This document shows, piece after piece, positions 21,581 to 30,943 of a stretch of DNA of 44,358 nucleotides (position 1 is the stretch's first letter; every line of letters begins with the position of its first letter). Made by a program: the position numbers and the translations under genes. The notes beneath the pieces are model-generated. The model saw only the letters and a list, made by a program, of their open reading frames with translations, was not told the DNA's origin and did no database searches. The stretch comes from Isotricha intestinalis (lineage: Eukaryota > Ciliophora > Litostomatea > Vestibuliferida > Isotrichidae), in contig JAJJLU010003624.1 in assembly GCA_023807065.1 (NCBI GenBank), forward strand, positions 1-44,358. The letters run 5' to 3'.

Positions 21581-21685
21581 AATAAAAGAAAAGAATTAAA
21601 TTAATTTAAATATTTATTATCTTAAATTTATACTATATTTCTTATCAAAAAAAAATTTTATAAAATATAAAAAATTAAATAACTT

Positions 21686-23614
21686 TTATTCATAAATTTG
21701 AATATTAAAATCATCACATCCAGAACAAAGATTTCCATTTAAAGTTTGAATAACACAATTAATATTTTTATAATCTCGATTAACTAAGCTTTGAATAGGA
21801 GAAAAACTATTATCTCTAATAACAATTTTATCACTAGAACAAGAAGCATAATTTCCTCCAAATAAATGAATAATAGATTTAATTTTAGTAGTATGTAAAT
21901 CATTATCACTAATTAAATCAAAAGAATTATTATGAAAATAATATTTATAAATCCTTCCATTATAATCTCCAACAAAAAAAGAATTATAATCATCAACATC
22001 AGTTAAATCATTAATAAAATTACATAAAACTGAAATTTCATTTTTAAAAGAAATATTTCTTACACATTTAACATTATTATCATAAATAAATATATGTTTA
22101 TCATCACTTCCAGAAGCAAATAATCTTCCTTTTAATTTAATTAAACTTGTAACCCAAGAAGTATGATTTTTAATATTATGACTTTCTTTATATAAATTAT
22201 TCCATTGAATATTATATATTCTCATTTCTCTATAAGAACCACATATTAATCTTCCATCGTCTAAATTTATTATATCACATATATTATTACTTATATCTTT
22301 TAAAGTATTTATACATTTAAATGAATTATTATATATTTTCATTTCTTTATAAGTACCTGAAATTAATCTTAAGTCATTTAATAATTTTAATATTTTAATT
22401 GGAAAATTTTCCTTTATTATTATTTCTGGTTTTGTTAATTGTTCATTCCATATTATTATTGTTTTATCTTCACTTCCTGAAACTAATCTTCCATCTTTTA
22501 ATATACATAATGTATTGATTATGTTATTATGTTGTGATAATTTCTTTTTATAAACAAAGTTTTTAAGAGAAAATTGATATTTAGTATTATATAAGAAACT
22601 ATCATTTATATTCTTTATTTCATTCATTATTTTCGATAAATATGAATTTGTTTCTTTTGGATAATCTAATTCAAAATTAATTAATTCAGAATTTATTATT
22701 TGATACATACATAAAACTGGATAATCAAAACTTTGTGTTATTTTTGAATATTCATTATAAAAAAATTTATACAAATTTTTTATTATATCTACTAATATAT
22801 TTTTATATTTATACTTCTCATTTAAACTTTCTATAAAATCACTTTTTGCTTTATTTATTTTATTAATTAATTTATTTATTTCATTATTAAAATTATTAAC
22901 AACATTATCATATTTATTTTTATATTTATTATCAATATCTTGAATAAATTTATTTAAATCATCAAAATTATCAAATTTCATATTATCAACATTAGCAATT
23001 ATTTTTTTTTTTAAATCATCAAAAGAAAGAGAAGAATGAAGAAAATGATTATTTCCTTCTAAAAGACATAAATGACAAATTAATTGATTACAATCTTTAC
23101 AAAATCTATCTAAAAAACAATTAGGATGAAATTTACAAGTATCTTTATTTGGAGGTTCTTCATTAGATAAATGATGATTAGTAAATAAATCAGAATGACT
23201 TTCTTTACATTTTGAACACAACCAAATTTTACAATCTAAACAATATTCAATATAATTTAAATTATGTTTTGGACATATTCTATCTAATAATTTTAAATTA
23301 ATTTTATTTGTAATTTTATGAACTTGATTTATATTTAAACTTAATTTCCCTTCATTACATTTGCATATTAAAGTAATATTTGATGATGATGGTAATATAT
23401 TTAAATCATTTGTAAAAATTAATCTTGAAATACAATAAATGCAAATATAATGAGAACATTCTTCAAAAAAATAATAAAATTCATTATTCTTTTTTTGAAT
23501 ATTTACTCCTGTTATCATTGTTGGTTCTTTTGATTCTTCTTTATTTATTTGATTTGAAATATAAGTTTTTCTACAATATATACATTTTGGTATTTTATTG
23601 TTTAATTCTGACAT
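21686..23614 (-). CDS. RING-like / two B-box / coiled-coil / WD40 protein
   Basis: The 642-residue product opens with a RING-like zinc site: C11, C14, then after an insertion C53, H55, C58, C61 and CKC at 84-86. Two B-box zinc fingers follow. The first is C114, H117, C125, C128, C133, C136, H140 and H147/148; the second is C160, H163, C172, C175, C180, C183, H190 and H193. A coiled coil covers about 200-275. From about 360 I count seven WD40 blades, each with the G-R-L-x-S-G-S-x-D-x type turn (RLVSGSEDKTIIIW, RLFASGSDDKHIFIYD, NYASCSSDKIVIRD). This is the TRIM order with a beta-propeller in place of B30.2, as expected for an E3 ubiquitin ligase with a propeller substrate receptor. The RING spacing is atypical, so ligase activity is an inference. 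Confidence 0.85.
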   Translation of the reverse strand: MSELNNKIPKCIYCRKTYISNQINKEESKEPTMITGVNIQKKNNEFYYFFEECSHYICIYCISRLIFTNDLNILPSSSNITLICKCNEGKLSLNINQVHKITNKINLKLLDRICPKHNLNYIEYCLDCKIWLCSKCKESHSDLFTNHHLSNEEPPNKDTCKFHPNCFLDRFCKDCNQLICHLCLLEGNNHFLHSSLSFDDLKKKIIANVDNMKFDNFDDLNKFIQDIDNKYKNKYDNVVNNFNNEINKLINKINKAKSDFIESLNEKYKYKNILVDIIKNLYKFFYNEYSKITQSFDYPVLCMYQIINSELINFELDYPKETNSYLSKIMNEIKNINDSFLYNTKYQFSLKNFVYKKKLSQHNNIINTLCILKDGRLVSGSEDKTIIIWNEQLTKPEIIIKENFPIKILKLLNDLRLISGTYKEMKIYNNSFKCINTLKDISNNICDIINLDDGRLICGSYREMRIYNIQWNNLYKESHNIKNHTSWVTSLIKLKGRLFASGSDDKHIFIYDNNVKCVRNISFKNEISVLCNFINDLTDVDDYNSFFVGDYNGRIYKYYFHNNSFDLISDNDLHTTKIKSIIHLFGGNYASCSSDKIVIRDNSFSPIQSLVNRDYKNINCVIQTLNGNLCSGCDDFNIQIYE

Positions 23615-23676
23615 TTTTTTTAATTTTTGTTTTTAAATAAATTTAGTTTATTTGAATAATTATTTAAAATATTGTT

Positions 23677-24984
23677 TTATTCATTTAATTCTTCTATATC
23701 TGAATAAGCAATAAACATTTTATTTTTATCTTGGATTAAAATACTTTTCCCATCTTCATTCCATGTCATTTTACTAAAATTAAAATTATCAGTTGGTAAA
23801 TTCAATATATACATTTTGTTAATTGTATAAATGTAAATAGATAAATTATTTGTTGCTATAATTAATTTATTCTCAAAAGGAGACCATTTAAAATCTATTA
23901 TATTTGAATTTAAAATAATAATACAATTTAAAGTTAAAGAAGGTATATTCCAAATAAAAACTATATTTTCATATAAACTACTTTTAGATGCTAAATATAT
24001 AGAATCAAAATTATATTCCATTAAACAAATATTTTTTTCATTTTTATTATTAATATTATTTTTTTTATTATTCCCTTTAAGTAAATATCCATTAATATTC
24101 TTTTCAAAATATCTTTCAAATTTTCCATTAACTTCTTTAATAATATTAACTTTAACATTATCATTTTCATTTTTTAAATTAATATCATCTAAATTATGAT
24201 TTAAACAGCAAATTTTTTTAAAAGTAATATAATGAAATAACCTAATATTATTATCACCATAAGCAACAGTAATAAAATGTCCATTTGGACTAATATTAAT
24301 TAAAAAAATACCGAAATTATTATTATAAGCTTCATTTATCATAAGTAAATTCCCAGTAACAGAATAAATTAATAATTTACATTCAATTTCATTTTCAATT
24401 ACAATTATTGAAGAATTATCTTTTGTCCAAATTAAATTTGATAAATCTGAAGTATTTGAAGGAAATCTACTTAAAAGAGTATAATCACCTGAATAAAAAA
24501 TATTTATATAATCTTTTACATTTTTTCGCTCTGCTATTGCAAAAAAAAAATTATTAGGAGAAAAAGAATATGCTTTATTATTATATTTTGGATATGATAT
24601 ATATGAATTATTTTTTTCTTTTGTTAAGTCATATATATCTAATCTTATATTATAATTTGAAAATAATAATAATTTCGTTGAATCAGGAGAAAATATACTA
24701 TTTGATATTCCAAAAATTGGTTGTGATATTTTTATTATTGTTTTATTATTTTGTAGGTTTTTTATTTCTATTTCATTTAATTTATATAATCCAACTAAAA
24801 TATAATTTGAATCTGGTGAAAATTCAATTTGAGTTATTTGAGAAGTAAAATTATATTTATTTACTTTTTTTAATGTATTTACTTCATATATTATTAAATT
24901 ATTCCCTTTTGCAATTGATAATAAATTTCCATTTTTTGAAAAACTAGAAAAACCAGAATATTTAATGCAATTACTTAATTTCAT
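23677..24984 (-). CDS. WRAP73: WRAP73 (WDR8) homologue
   Basis: The 435-residue WD40 protein follows the WRAP73 family along its length. It opens FSKNGNLLSIAKGNNLIIYEV, then has FSPDSNYILVGLYKLNEIEI, the diagnostic FAIAERKNVKDYINIF near 148-163 (family form ALAERRDCKDYVSIF), KLLIYSVTGNLL, and a C-terminal IWNIPSL...FKWSPFENKLIIAT. In fungi and animals WRAP73 works with an SSX2IP/Msd1-type partner at spindle poles and centriolar satellites to anchor microtubules and promote ciliogenesis. Size is normal. The ATG at 24984 is preceded by an A-rich leader. The head-to-tail minus-strand neighbours are 62 and about 294 bases away. Confidence 0.9.
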   Translation of the reverse strand: MKLSNCIKYSGFSSFSKNGNLLSIAKGNNLIIYEVNTLKKVNKYNFTSQITQIEFSPDSNYILVGLYKLNEIEIKNLQNNKTIIKISQPIFGISNSIFSPDSTKLLLFSNYNIRLDIYDLTKEKNNSYISYPKYNNKAYSFSPNNFFFAIAERKNVKDYINIFYSGDYTLLSRFPSNTSDLSNLIWTKDNSSIIVIENEIECKLLIYSVTGNLLMINEAYNNNFGIFLINISPNGHFITVAYGDNNIRLFHYITFKKICCLNHNLDDINLKNENDNVKVNIIKEVNGKFERYFEKNINGYLLKGNNKKNNINNKNEKNICLMEYNFDSIYLASKSSLYENIVFIWNIPSLTLNCIIILNSNIIDFKWSPFENKLIIATNNLSIYIYTINKMYILNLPTDNFNFSKMTWNEDGKSILIQDKNKMFIAYSDIEELNE

Positions 24985-25278
24985 TATTTTTTAAAAATAA
25001 AAAACAAAAAAATAAAAATTAAATGAAATTAAATTAAAAAAAAGAAGATTAAATTATAAATTTTTAAAAAATAAAATTAAACTAAAATAAACAAACTATT
25101 AATCATATTCATAAAGCAAACAAAAAAAAAGATAAAATAAAAATAAAAATTAAATGACAAAAGGAAAATTAATTAATACCCTGCGTTTCCAAAGGTGATT
25201 TATCAACATAATAATATTATAAATAAAATAAAAAGAAAAAATAAAAAAAGGAAAAATAAAAAAAAAAAATAAAATAAC
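24985..25278. promoter_or_regulatory. WRAP73 upstream region containing a small GC-rich island
   Basis: About 294 bases, nearly all A and T, between the FHA gene's stop and the WRAP73 start. At 25177-25197 there is an isolated patch, TACCCTGCGTTTCCAAAGG then TG, about half G+C, which stands out sharply. It could be a transcription-factor site, an untranslated exon, or a gene scrap; neither strand gives a long frame. Confidence 0.5.
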
Positions 25279-26258
25279 TTACTTCTCAATAATAGAAAAC
25301 TGTTTTTCTCCAAGATTAAAATTCATTTCACCATGTAATTGTAAAGTTTTTCCTTCATTTAAAAGCAATTGAGTTCCATTTGTGCTTCCATTATCAATTA
25401 AAAAATAAATTTTATTAATTTTATCACAATTAATAGTAATATGAGTTTTACTAATTAAATCACTTTTAACTTCTATAGTACAATTACTTCTTCCAATAGT
25501 AATTGGGATTTTATTTTCTTCTAAAATATAATTCTCTTCAATTTCTATTCCACCTCCTTTTTTAATATTAATATAAATTTTTTCTTCATTTAATTTAATT
25601 AAAATAGATAATATTATATTTCCTATTTTAATATAATTTTTATGTTGAGTATCTAAAATAATTTGAGTATAAGGATTAACACAAAGAGAAAAGTAAATTC
25701 CTTTTGTTAAAGATCTTAAAATATAATGAGATATTTTTTGCTCGAAATAAATATAAAATAAAGCAATTGTTTTATTTATATTTGGATTTGTTATTTCTTT
25801 ACTAATTATAATATCATTAACATGTGAAATAGATTTATTTTCATTGTAATTAATATCAACACCAAAAAAAGTTAATTTTCCTTTATAAGAATTAGGTAAT
25901 CCTTGAAGACCAAATTCATCTATGATTATATTTTTTCTATTCAAAAATAAATTAGGAAATGTTAAAGGAGGATAAATATGCAATATTTTTTCTGAGTTAT
26001 TTATTCTATTTTCTTCTATTATTGGTAATTGTGCTACTTTTACTTTGTTATTCATGTTATTTATATTTTGAGGATGATTTAATAAATTTGAAGGTTTTTT
26101 TTTATCATTTGTTGATTCTGTTATATTATTTAATATATTTTTGTCATAATCTACATCAATTTCATTTCTTTTTATATAAAATTTATTTTTTGCTGGCTTG
26201 CAACATAACTAAAAACTAATATAAATAATTATTATACAAGCAATGAACATATTTCCAT
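25279..26258 (-). CDS. FHA-domain protein with spliced Cys-rich N-terminus (316 aa)
   Basis: The C-terminal FHA domain (about residues 230-316) carries all the hallmarks: GRSNCTIEV, SKTHITI and LIDNGSTNGT, the residues that bind phosphothreonine peptides. The middle (75-225) is a beta-rich region without a named family. The first ATG in the main exon is at 26055, but the frame is open 51 codons further upstream to a TAG that forms part of a 29-nt intron (26209-26237). Splicing joins, in phase 0, a 7-codon exon from ATG 26258, giving MEICSLLLCCKPAKNKFYIK. The Cys cluster C4, C9, C10 suggests palmitoylation and membrane anchoring. If the intron is not real, the protein is 258 residues from 26055. 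Its role is likely phospho-dependent docking. Confidence 0.82.
26209..26237 (-). other. 29-nt spliceosomal intron
   Basis: On the minus strand it runs GTATAATAAT...TTTTTAG. Only the second of two possible AG ends keeps phase. Removal links an ATG exon to the ATG-less open frame of the FHA gene. Its size matches the very short introns of several protist groups. Confidence 0.7.
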
Positions 26259-26327
26259 TTGATAATTTTAATTGTTATATTTTTTTATTTTTTTTAAATA
26301 AATTTTTTATATATTATTTATATAATT

Positions 26328-27062
26328 TTAAAAAGGTTCTTTAATTTTAAAATTTATTATATTATTTAAAAAATTATTTTCATTTATTATATTTTTATCA
26401 GGTTCATTAGCTGAAAATTTTTTTTGTGCCTCTTCTAAAATTTTGCAAGATTTTAAATAGATTTTTTCTATTTGTTCATTTTTGATATTTTCTGAATTTT
26501 CATTAATTTTATTTAATTTATTTTCAATTTGTTTATATTTATTAAAAATATCTTTATAATTAATATCATAATCAATTTCCATTTCATTTTCTTTTGTTTT
26601 TTTATCAATAATTTCAATAATGGTATTTAATTCATTTAATATTTCATCATAATTAATTCCTTGTTTTAATTGATTTTTCAATAAACTTAATTTATTACTT
26701 TGTTCGTTAAAATTATTATTTATATTATTTAAATTTTGAATTTCAATATTTAATAATTTTATTTGTTCAGAATATTCATTTCCTAAATTTAAATTACATA
26801 TTTGTTGAATATATGAAATGTATAAATCATTTAATTCATTTTTTAATTCTGAAATTTCTTTATTTTGATTGTTAAAAATTGGTTCTAAAATTTTTATTGT
26901 TTCTTCAAAAATTAAATCTTGAATAGGAGAAATTTTAGATTGAATTAAATTTGAAATATAATCTATCATATCTTTTGTGTATTCTCCATTTATCATTGGA
27001 TTTGATAAATTATAAAGTCCAAGTGAAATATTTCCTTTGTTTATCATTGATTGAGTTTGCAT
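26328..27062 (-). CDS. Coiled-coil protein of unknown function (244 aa)
   Basis: A continuous frame from ATG 27062 to TAA. After a short N-terminus (MQTQSMINKGNISLGLYN) the protein is almost entirely helical, with Leu/Ile/Asn/Glu heptads from about residue 50 to 215 and breaks near 125. No enzyme motif, signal or membrane segment. Size and look would fit a component of a microtubule, kinetochore or vesicle-tether complex, but there is no sequence evidence for any one. It lies 69 bases from the 5' exon of the FHA gene. Confidence 0.7.
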   Translation of the reverse strand: MQTQSMINKGNISLGLYNLSNPMINGEYTKDMIDYISNLIQSKISPIQDLIFEETIKILEPIFNNQNKEISELKNELNDLYISYIQQICNLNLGNEYSEQIKLLNIEIQNLNNINNNFNEQSNKLSLLKNQLKQGINYDEILNELNTIIEIIDKKTKENEMEIDYDINYKDIFNKYKQIENKLNKINENSENIKNEQIEKIYLKSCKILEEAQKKFSANEPDKNIINENNFLNNIINFKIKEPF

Positions 27063-27296
27063 TGAATTTATATTTTATTTAAATTCAAATTAAATTACTT
27101 AATATTAATAATTTCAATTTTTTATTTTTTATAGTGAAAAATATAAATCAAAGCATAATATTATATTCAGATATAAGAATTATTAAATTTAAGAAATTTA
27201 GAATTTAAATATTCTCATTATTTATTAATTATAAAAAGAATAACTGTCACTTTTTTATTCAATTTAAATTGTTAAATTATACAAATAATTAAATAA

Positions 27297-27479
27297 ATGA
27301 AAATAACAGAAATTTCTTTTGATAAAGTAATTTATTTAAAAAAACAAATTGAACTTATTAAATGAGAATATAAAAAAACAAAGACAAAAAAAATTGAAAA
27401 ATATGAAAAAGAAAATAAAAAATTAATAAAAATATATAAAAGTAATAATAAAATAAATACAATTTTTTATTTAATATAA
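27297..27479 (+). pseudogene. 60-codon coiled-coil fragment with one internal TGA
   Basis: The plus strand between two minus-strand genes has an ATG at 27297 and a frame of 60 codons to TAA (27477-27479), interrupted only by a TGA at codon 23. The reading is MKITEISFDKVIYLKKQIEL, then after the stop KKIEKYEKENKKLIKIYK, a coiled-coil style. TGA ends other genes here, so readthrough is not the default explanation. It is probably a remnant or a very short dead gene, but chance cannot be excluded because Lys/Ile-rich frames arise easily in A-rich DNA. Confidence 0.35.
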
Positions 27480-27538
27480 CAATAAAAAAATAATTTATTT
27501 TATACAATAAATAAAATTGACACTATTATTTTATTTTT

Positions 27539-28738
27539 TTAAAAAATTTTAAAATTTTTTGAAACTGAAAAATATTTCTCAGAAGAATATTTTCTTTTAA
27601 CTGCTAAATATTGAGTATTATCTAAATGAAAAATATATTCTTTTAATCTTAAATAACATTCTTCAATATCATTAAATGTATAACCAGTAATATTCCATAA
27701 TTCATTTTCATCAAATAAAACATCTTGTTTTTTAGATAAATAAATAGCAGATGTTGCAATAATTGAAGGTAAAAATTTAATTTGCTTATAATTAACTAAA
27801 GATAATTCTAAAAAATATTTTGCTAGAAAATATATTTTATTGTCTAATTTAAGGTAAAAATTATATATTTCAAGAAATCTCAAAGAAGAAGGATTAGTAA
27901 TATTAAATTCTAATTTTTTTAAAATTTCATATTCCATTTGTAAAACCTCGTCTTTTGAATAAGTATCATCTGTCATATATATAAAATCTTTTATTTCAGG
28001 AAAGTAAATTTCTTCATATTTACATGCAATTAACATTGAAGTAATTCCAATTAATTGTAAATTCTCTTTTGTTGCTTTTGATATACTTAAATATCTATCA
28101 ATTATATTTATTGTTAAAAATAATGTTTCTGGAAGTAATTTAAACTTTAATTGAACATCTATTAACCAATCTAATAATATTATTCTCATTCTTTCATTTA
28201 TTTCACTTTGAGTTTTTTCCATATAATTTTCTAAAGGTAAATTTAAATTTTCTGTTTCTTTTAAGTGAGAAAAAATTTCATTAATATATTCATTGCAATT
28301 TTGAATATTTTCCTTAGTAATTTTTTTATTTTCTTTATGTATTTTTTTATTTTCAACACAATTTAAAAGTACTGATTCTTCTTTTAAATTTTTATTGTTT
28401 TTATTTATATTTATAATATCAGAAAATACTTGTTTTTTTGAATAAATAATATTATTATCATTTTTTTTATGAAAATTTAAAATTTGTTGGGCTAAATTTG
28501 TATAAGGCTTTATATTAAATGTATTATTTGTTTTAATTAAATTTGAATTTTTTTGATTTTGATGTTCCGTTAAATTTGTTAAGTCCGTTATATCTCTTCC
28601 AAATTCTCTTAAAATTTCCTTTGCTCTTATGATTGAATTTCTTTTATTAAGAGGAATGTTTTCATTATATATATTTTCTTTGTTTTCATTATTTCTTTTT
28701 TTTCTTAAATAAATGTTATTTACTTTCACTGTACTCAT
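27539..28738 (-). CDS. B-type (mitotic) cyclin
   Basis: The 399-residue product has two cyclin folds at about residues 150-275 and 280-385. The first opens with the classic MR-x-ILLDWLIDVQLKFKLLPETL (184-206) and contains IDRYLS and IACKYEEIYFPEI; the second has ILKKLEFNITNPSSLRFLEIY and SAIYLSKK. This is the A/B-type mitotic cyclin pattern that binds CDK1. The N-terminus carries a KEN box at residues 20-22 and further KEN triplets near 135 and 142, signals for APC/C-Cdh1 destruction. The stretch LREFGRDITDLTN at 43-55 sits where a destruction box is expected but lacks the RxxL core. It is divergently transcribed from the coiled-coil gene at 29034, with about 295 bases shared upstream. Confidence 0.93.
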   Translation of the reverse strand: MSTVKVNNIYLRKKRNNENKENIYNENIPLNKRNSIIRAKEILREFGRDITDLTNLTEHQNQKNSNLIKTNNTFNIKPYTNLAQQILNFHKKNDNNIIYSKKQVFSDIININKNNKNLKEESVLLNCVENKKIHKENKKITKENIQNCNEYINEIFSHLKETENLNLPLENYMEKTQSEINERMRIILLDWLIDVQLKFKLLPETLFLTINIIDRYLSISKATKENLQLIGITSMLIACKYEEIYFPEIKDFIYMTDDTYSKDEVLQMEYEILKKLEFNITNPSSLRFLEIYNFYLKLDNKIYFLAKYFLELSLVNYKQIKFLPSIIATSAIYLSKKQDVLFDENELWNITGYTFNDIEECYLRLKEYIFHLDNTQYLAVKRKYSSEKYFSVSKNFKIF

Positions 28739-29033
28739 AAATTTAACTAATAACTCTAATTTTAAAGCCTTTAAATATTAAAAAAAATTAATATTTAAAT
28801 TAATTAATTTTAATTTATAATATATAAAAATATTCTTTCTATGGAAAACAAATTGTAATTATTTGATATATATTATTTTTATTAATTTTTAAAGAATGAA
28901 AAAACATTTCAACAAAAATATAATTTTAAATATTGTAAATAATATATTTAAATATTCTATTAAACATTAAATCTTTTAATAAGAATTTATTTATTTATTA
29001 AATAAATAATATAAATTAAATATAAAAAGAATA
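28739..29033. promoter_or_regulatory. Shared upstream region of cyclin B and a coiled-coil gene
   Basis: About 295 bases between divergent start codons at 28738 and 29034, AT-rich with no GC-rich element. It must contain both promoters, so the two genes could be co-regulated; I see no nameable cell-cycle motif. Confidence 0.45.
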
Positions 29034-30806
29034 ATGTCCAATAAAAATTATGAAATTACTTTTGATAGAGATTTAAGTCCAATAAGTGGCAAAGAAGAAA
29101 GTATTAAAGAAACAAAAGATAAAAATTTGAATGATAAAAATAATACACAAAATAAAAATATAATAAAATTAGAGCATTTAAATTCACTTGAATTTGATGT
29201 AAAAAATTCCAGAAATCAAAACAATAAAAATCAAAATTATGAAAATTTAGAAAAACAAAATAAATTAAATCAAACTCAAGAAAAAATACTTTATGAAGAA
29301 ATAGGAGTTAATGTAAATTTTATTCCAGAAATAATTAAAAATGAAAAAATAAAATTAGAAAATGATTATAATAAAAAAGAAGAAACTATAAAAAATAAAA
29401 TAGAAGAAAATTTTATAAATGAAAAAAATGAATTGATGGATTTAATAAATAATTTAAAATTAGAAATTAAATCAAAAGATGAAAATTTAATTAAAATTTC
29501 TCATTCAAATGAAATTTTAAGAAAAAAACTTTCAGAAATTTCAGATAAAATAAAAGTATTATATAATGAAAAGGTAAATAATAAAACAATAATTAAAAAA
29601 TTAAATGAAGATAATAATAATAATAAAGAAAAATATTCTTTAGAAGAAGAATTAAAAAAGAAAGAAATTCAATTAAAAACAACTCAAAATATTTTAAATG
29701 CAGTGAATAAAGAAAATAAATCTTTAAAAGAAAAATTAGATTTTTATAATGAAGATGAAGGAATAATTAAATTATTAGATAATTTACAATTAAAAACTGA
29801 AGAAAATAATAAATTAATTCAAGAAATAAAAGATTTAAAATTTCAGATTGAAGAACATAAAAAATGTAAAAAACAATTTGAAAATAATAAAAAAGAAATA
29901 AATGATTTAACACATAAATTAATAAAATTTAAAGAAAAATATGTTCAATTAAAATTAGAAAAAAATCTAATTCAAAATTTAAAAGAAAAAGAAAATAAAA
30001 AAATAAAAACAAATATAGATGAAAATAAAAATAGTAATATAATAAATTCTCCTAAAAAAATATTAATAAGAAAAAATTTAGAAATATCAAAATTCGAAAT
30101 TAAAAAAAAATTAAATCCTTCAAATTCAAGTCCTGATATTAAAACAAAAAGAAACTTTGAATTAAATAATAATTTTTCATTATTTTCAGATAATGAAAAA
30201 AAAGCAATTTCAACTTTATTTAATAATAAAGAAGAATTAGATTCTTTTAATAAGAAAATAACAATAATTGAAAGTTATAGAAGTTCAAATGAAAATGTTT
30301 TTAAAAATAAAATTAAAAAATTAACAAATGAACTTTCAGAAAAAGAAGAAATTATACAATATTTAAATTCAAAAAGTAAAGAAAATGAATTAAAATTAAT
30401 GTTATCTTTAAATCAAATTAATGGAACTGATCGAGCAAATAAAATATTAAAAAGAAAAATAAATGAACAAAAAGAAGTTATTAATTATTTACAAAGTGAT
30501 AAAAATAAAAAAGAAAATAAAGATTTTAATGAATTAAATTCTGAATTTAATTTAACTAATAGAAAATCAGAATTAAATATAATGAAAAAAGTTAATTTGA
30601 AAATAAAAGAAATAGAAAAATTAAAAAAAGATTTAAATATTAGTGATATTGATAATAATATTAAATCTAATAGAAATTCTTTTAATCATATAAATAATTC
30701 TTTAATTCCTCCTTTAATTAATCAATATAAAGATACTCCTAAAAATAAAATTAAAAAAGATAATTCAAATAAACATCAAATTATTATTAAACAAGTAAAA
30801 AAATGA
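29034..30806 (+). CDS. Coiled-coil protein of unknown function (590 aa)
   Basis: A continuous frame from ATG to TGA. The first 90 residues are polar and Asn/Lys-rich (disordered). Long coiled coil covers about 95-330 and again 405-535, with repeated Glu/Lys/Leu/Asn heptads. A Ser/Pro-containing linker near 340-370 (KILIRKNLEISKF, NPSNSSPDIK) separates the coils. The C-terminus is basic. There are no other domains. Its shared promoter with cyclin B and its coiled-coil nature make a centrosomal, spindle or cytoskeletal role plausible, which is inference from context only. It ends 137 bases before the next plus-strand gene. Confidence 0.75.
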   Translation: MSNKNYEITFDRDLSPISGKEESIKETKDKNLNDKNNTQNKNIIKLEHLNSLEFDVKNSRNQNNKNQNYENLEKQNKLNQTQEKILYEEIGVNVNFIPEIIKNEKIKLENDYNKKEETIKNKIEENFINEKNELMDLINNLKLEIKSKDENLIKISHSNEILRKKLSEISDKIKVLYNEKVNNKTIIKKLNEDNNNNKEKYSLEEELKKKEIQLKTTQNILNAVNKENKSLKEKLDFYNEDEGIIKLLDNLQLKTEENNKLIQEIKDLKFQIEEHKKCKKQFENNKKEINDLTHKLIKFKEKYVQLKLEKNLIQNLKEKENKKIKTNIDENKNSNIINSPKKILIRKNLEISKFEIKKKLNPSNSSPDIKTKRNFELNNNFSLFSDNEKKAISTLFNNKEELDSFNKKITIIESYRSSNENVFKNKIKKLTNELSEKEEIIQYLNSKSKENELKLMLSLNQINGTDRANKILKRKINEQKEVINYLQSDKNKKENKDFNELNSEFNLTNRKSELNIMKKVNLKIKEIEKLKKDLNISDIDNNIKSNRNSFNHINNSLIPPLINQYKDTPKNKIKKDNSNKHQIIIKQVKK

Positions 30807-30943
30807 AATAAAAAAATTAAATGCAATTATTCATTAATTATAATATTTATATATTCTAATTAAAAATTAATTTTTTTTTAAGTCAAATAAACAAGTTTAA
30901 GTCTTTAATTGATAAATTTAAATTTTATAAAAAAATAAAAAAA

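Noticed and set aside
25177..25197. Spliceosomal RNA (U1/U6-like) suggested by CCCTGCG and AAAGG
   Set aside because: The flanks lack the diagnostic U6 ACAGAGA or a U1 5' end plus stem-loops, so only a few bases agree.
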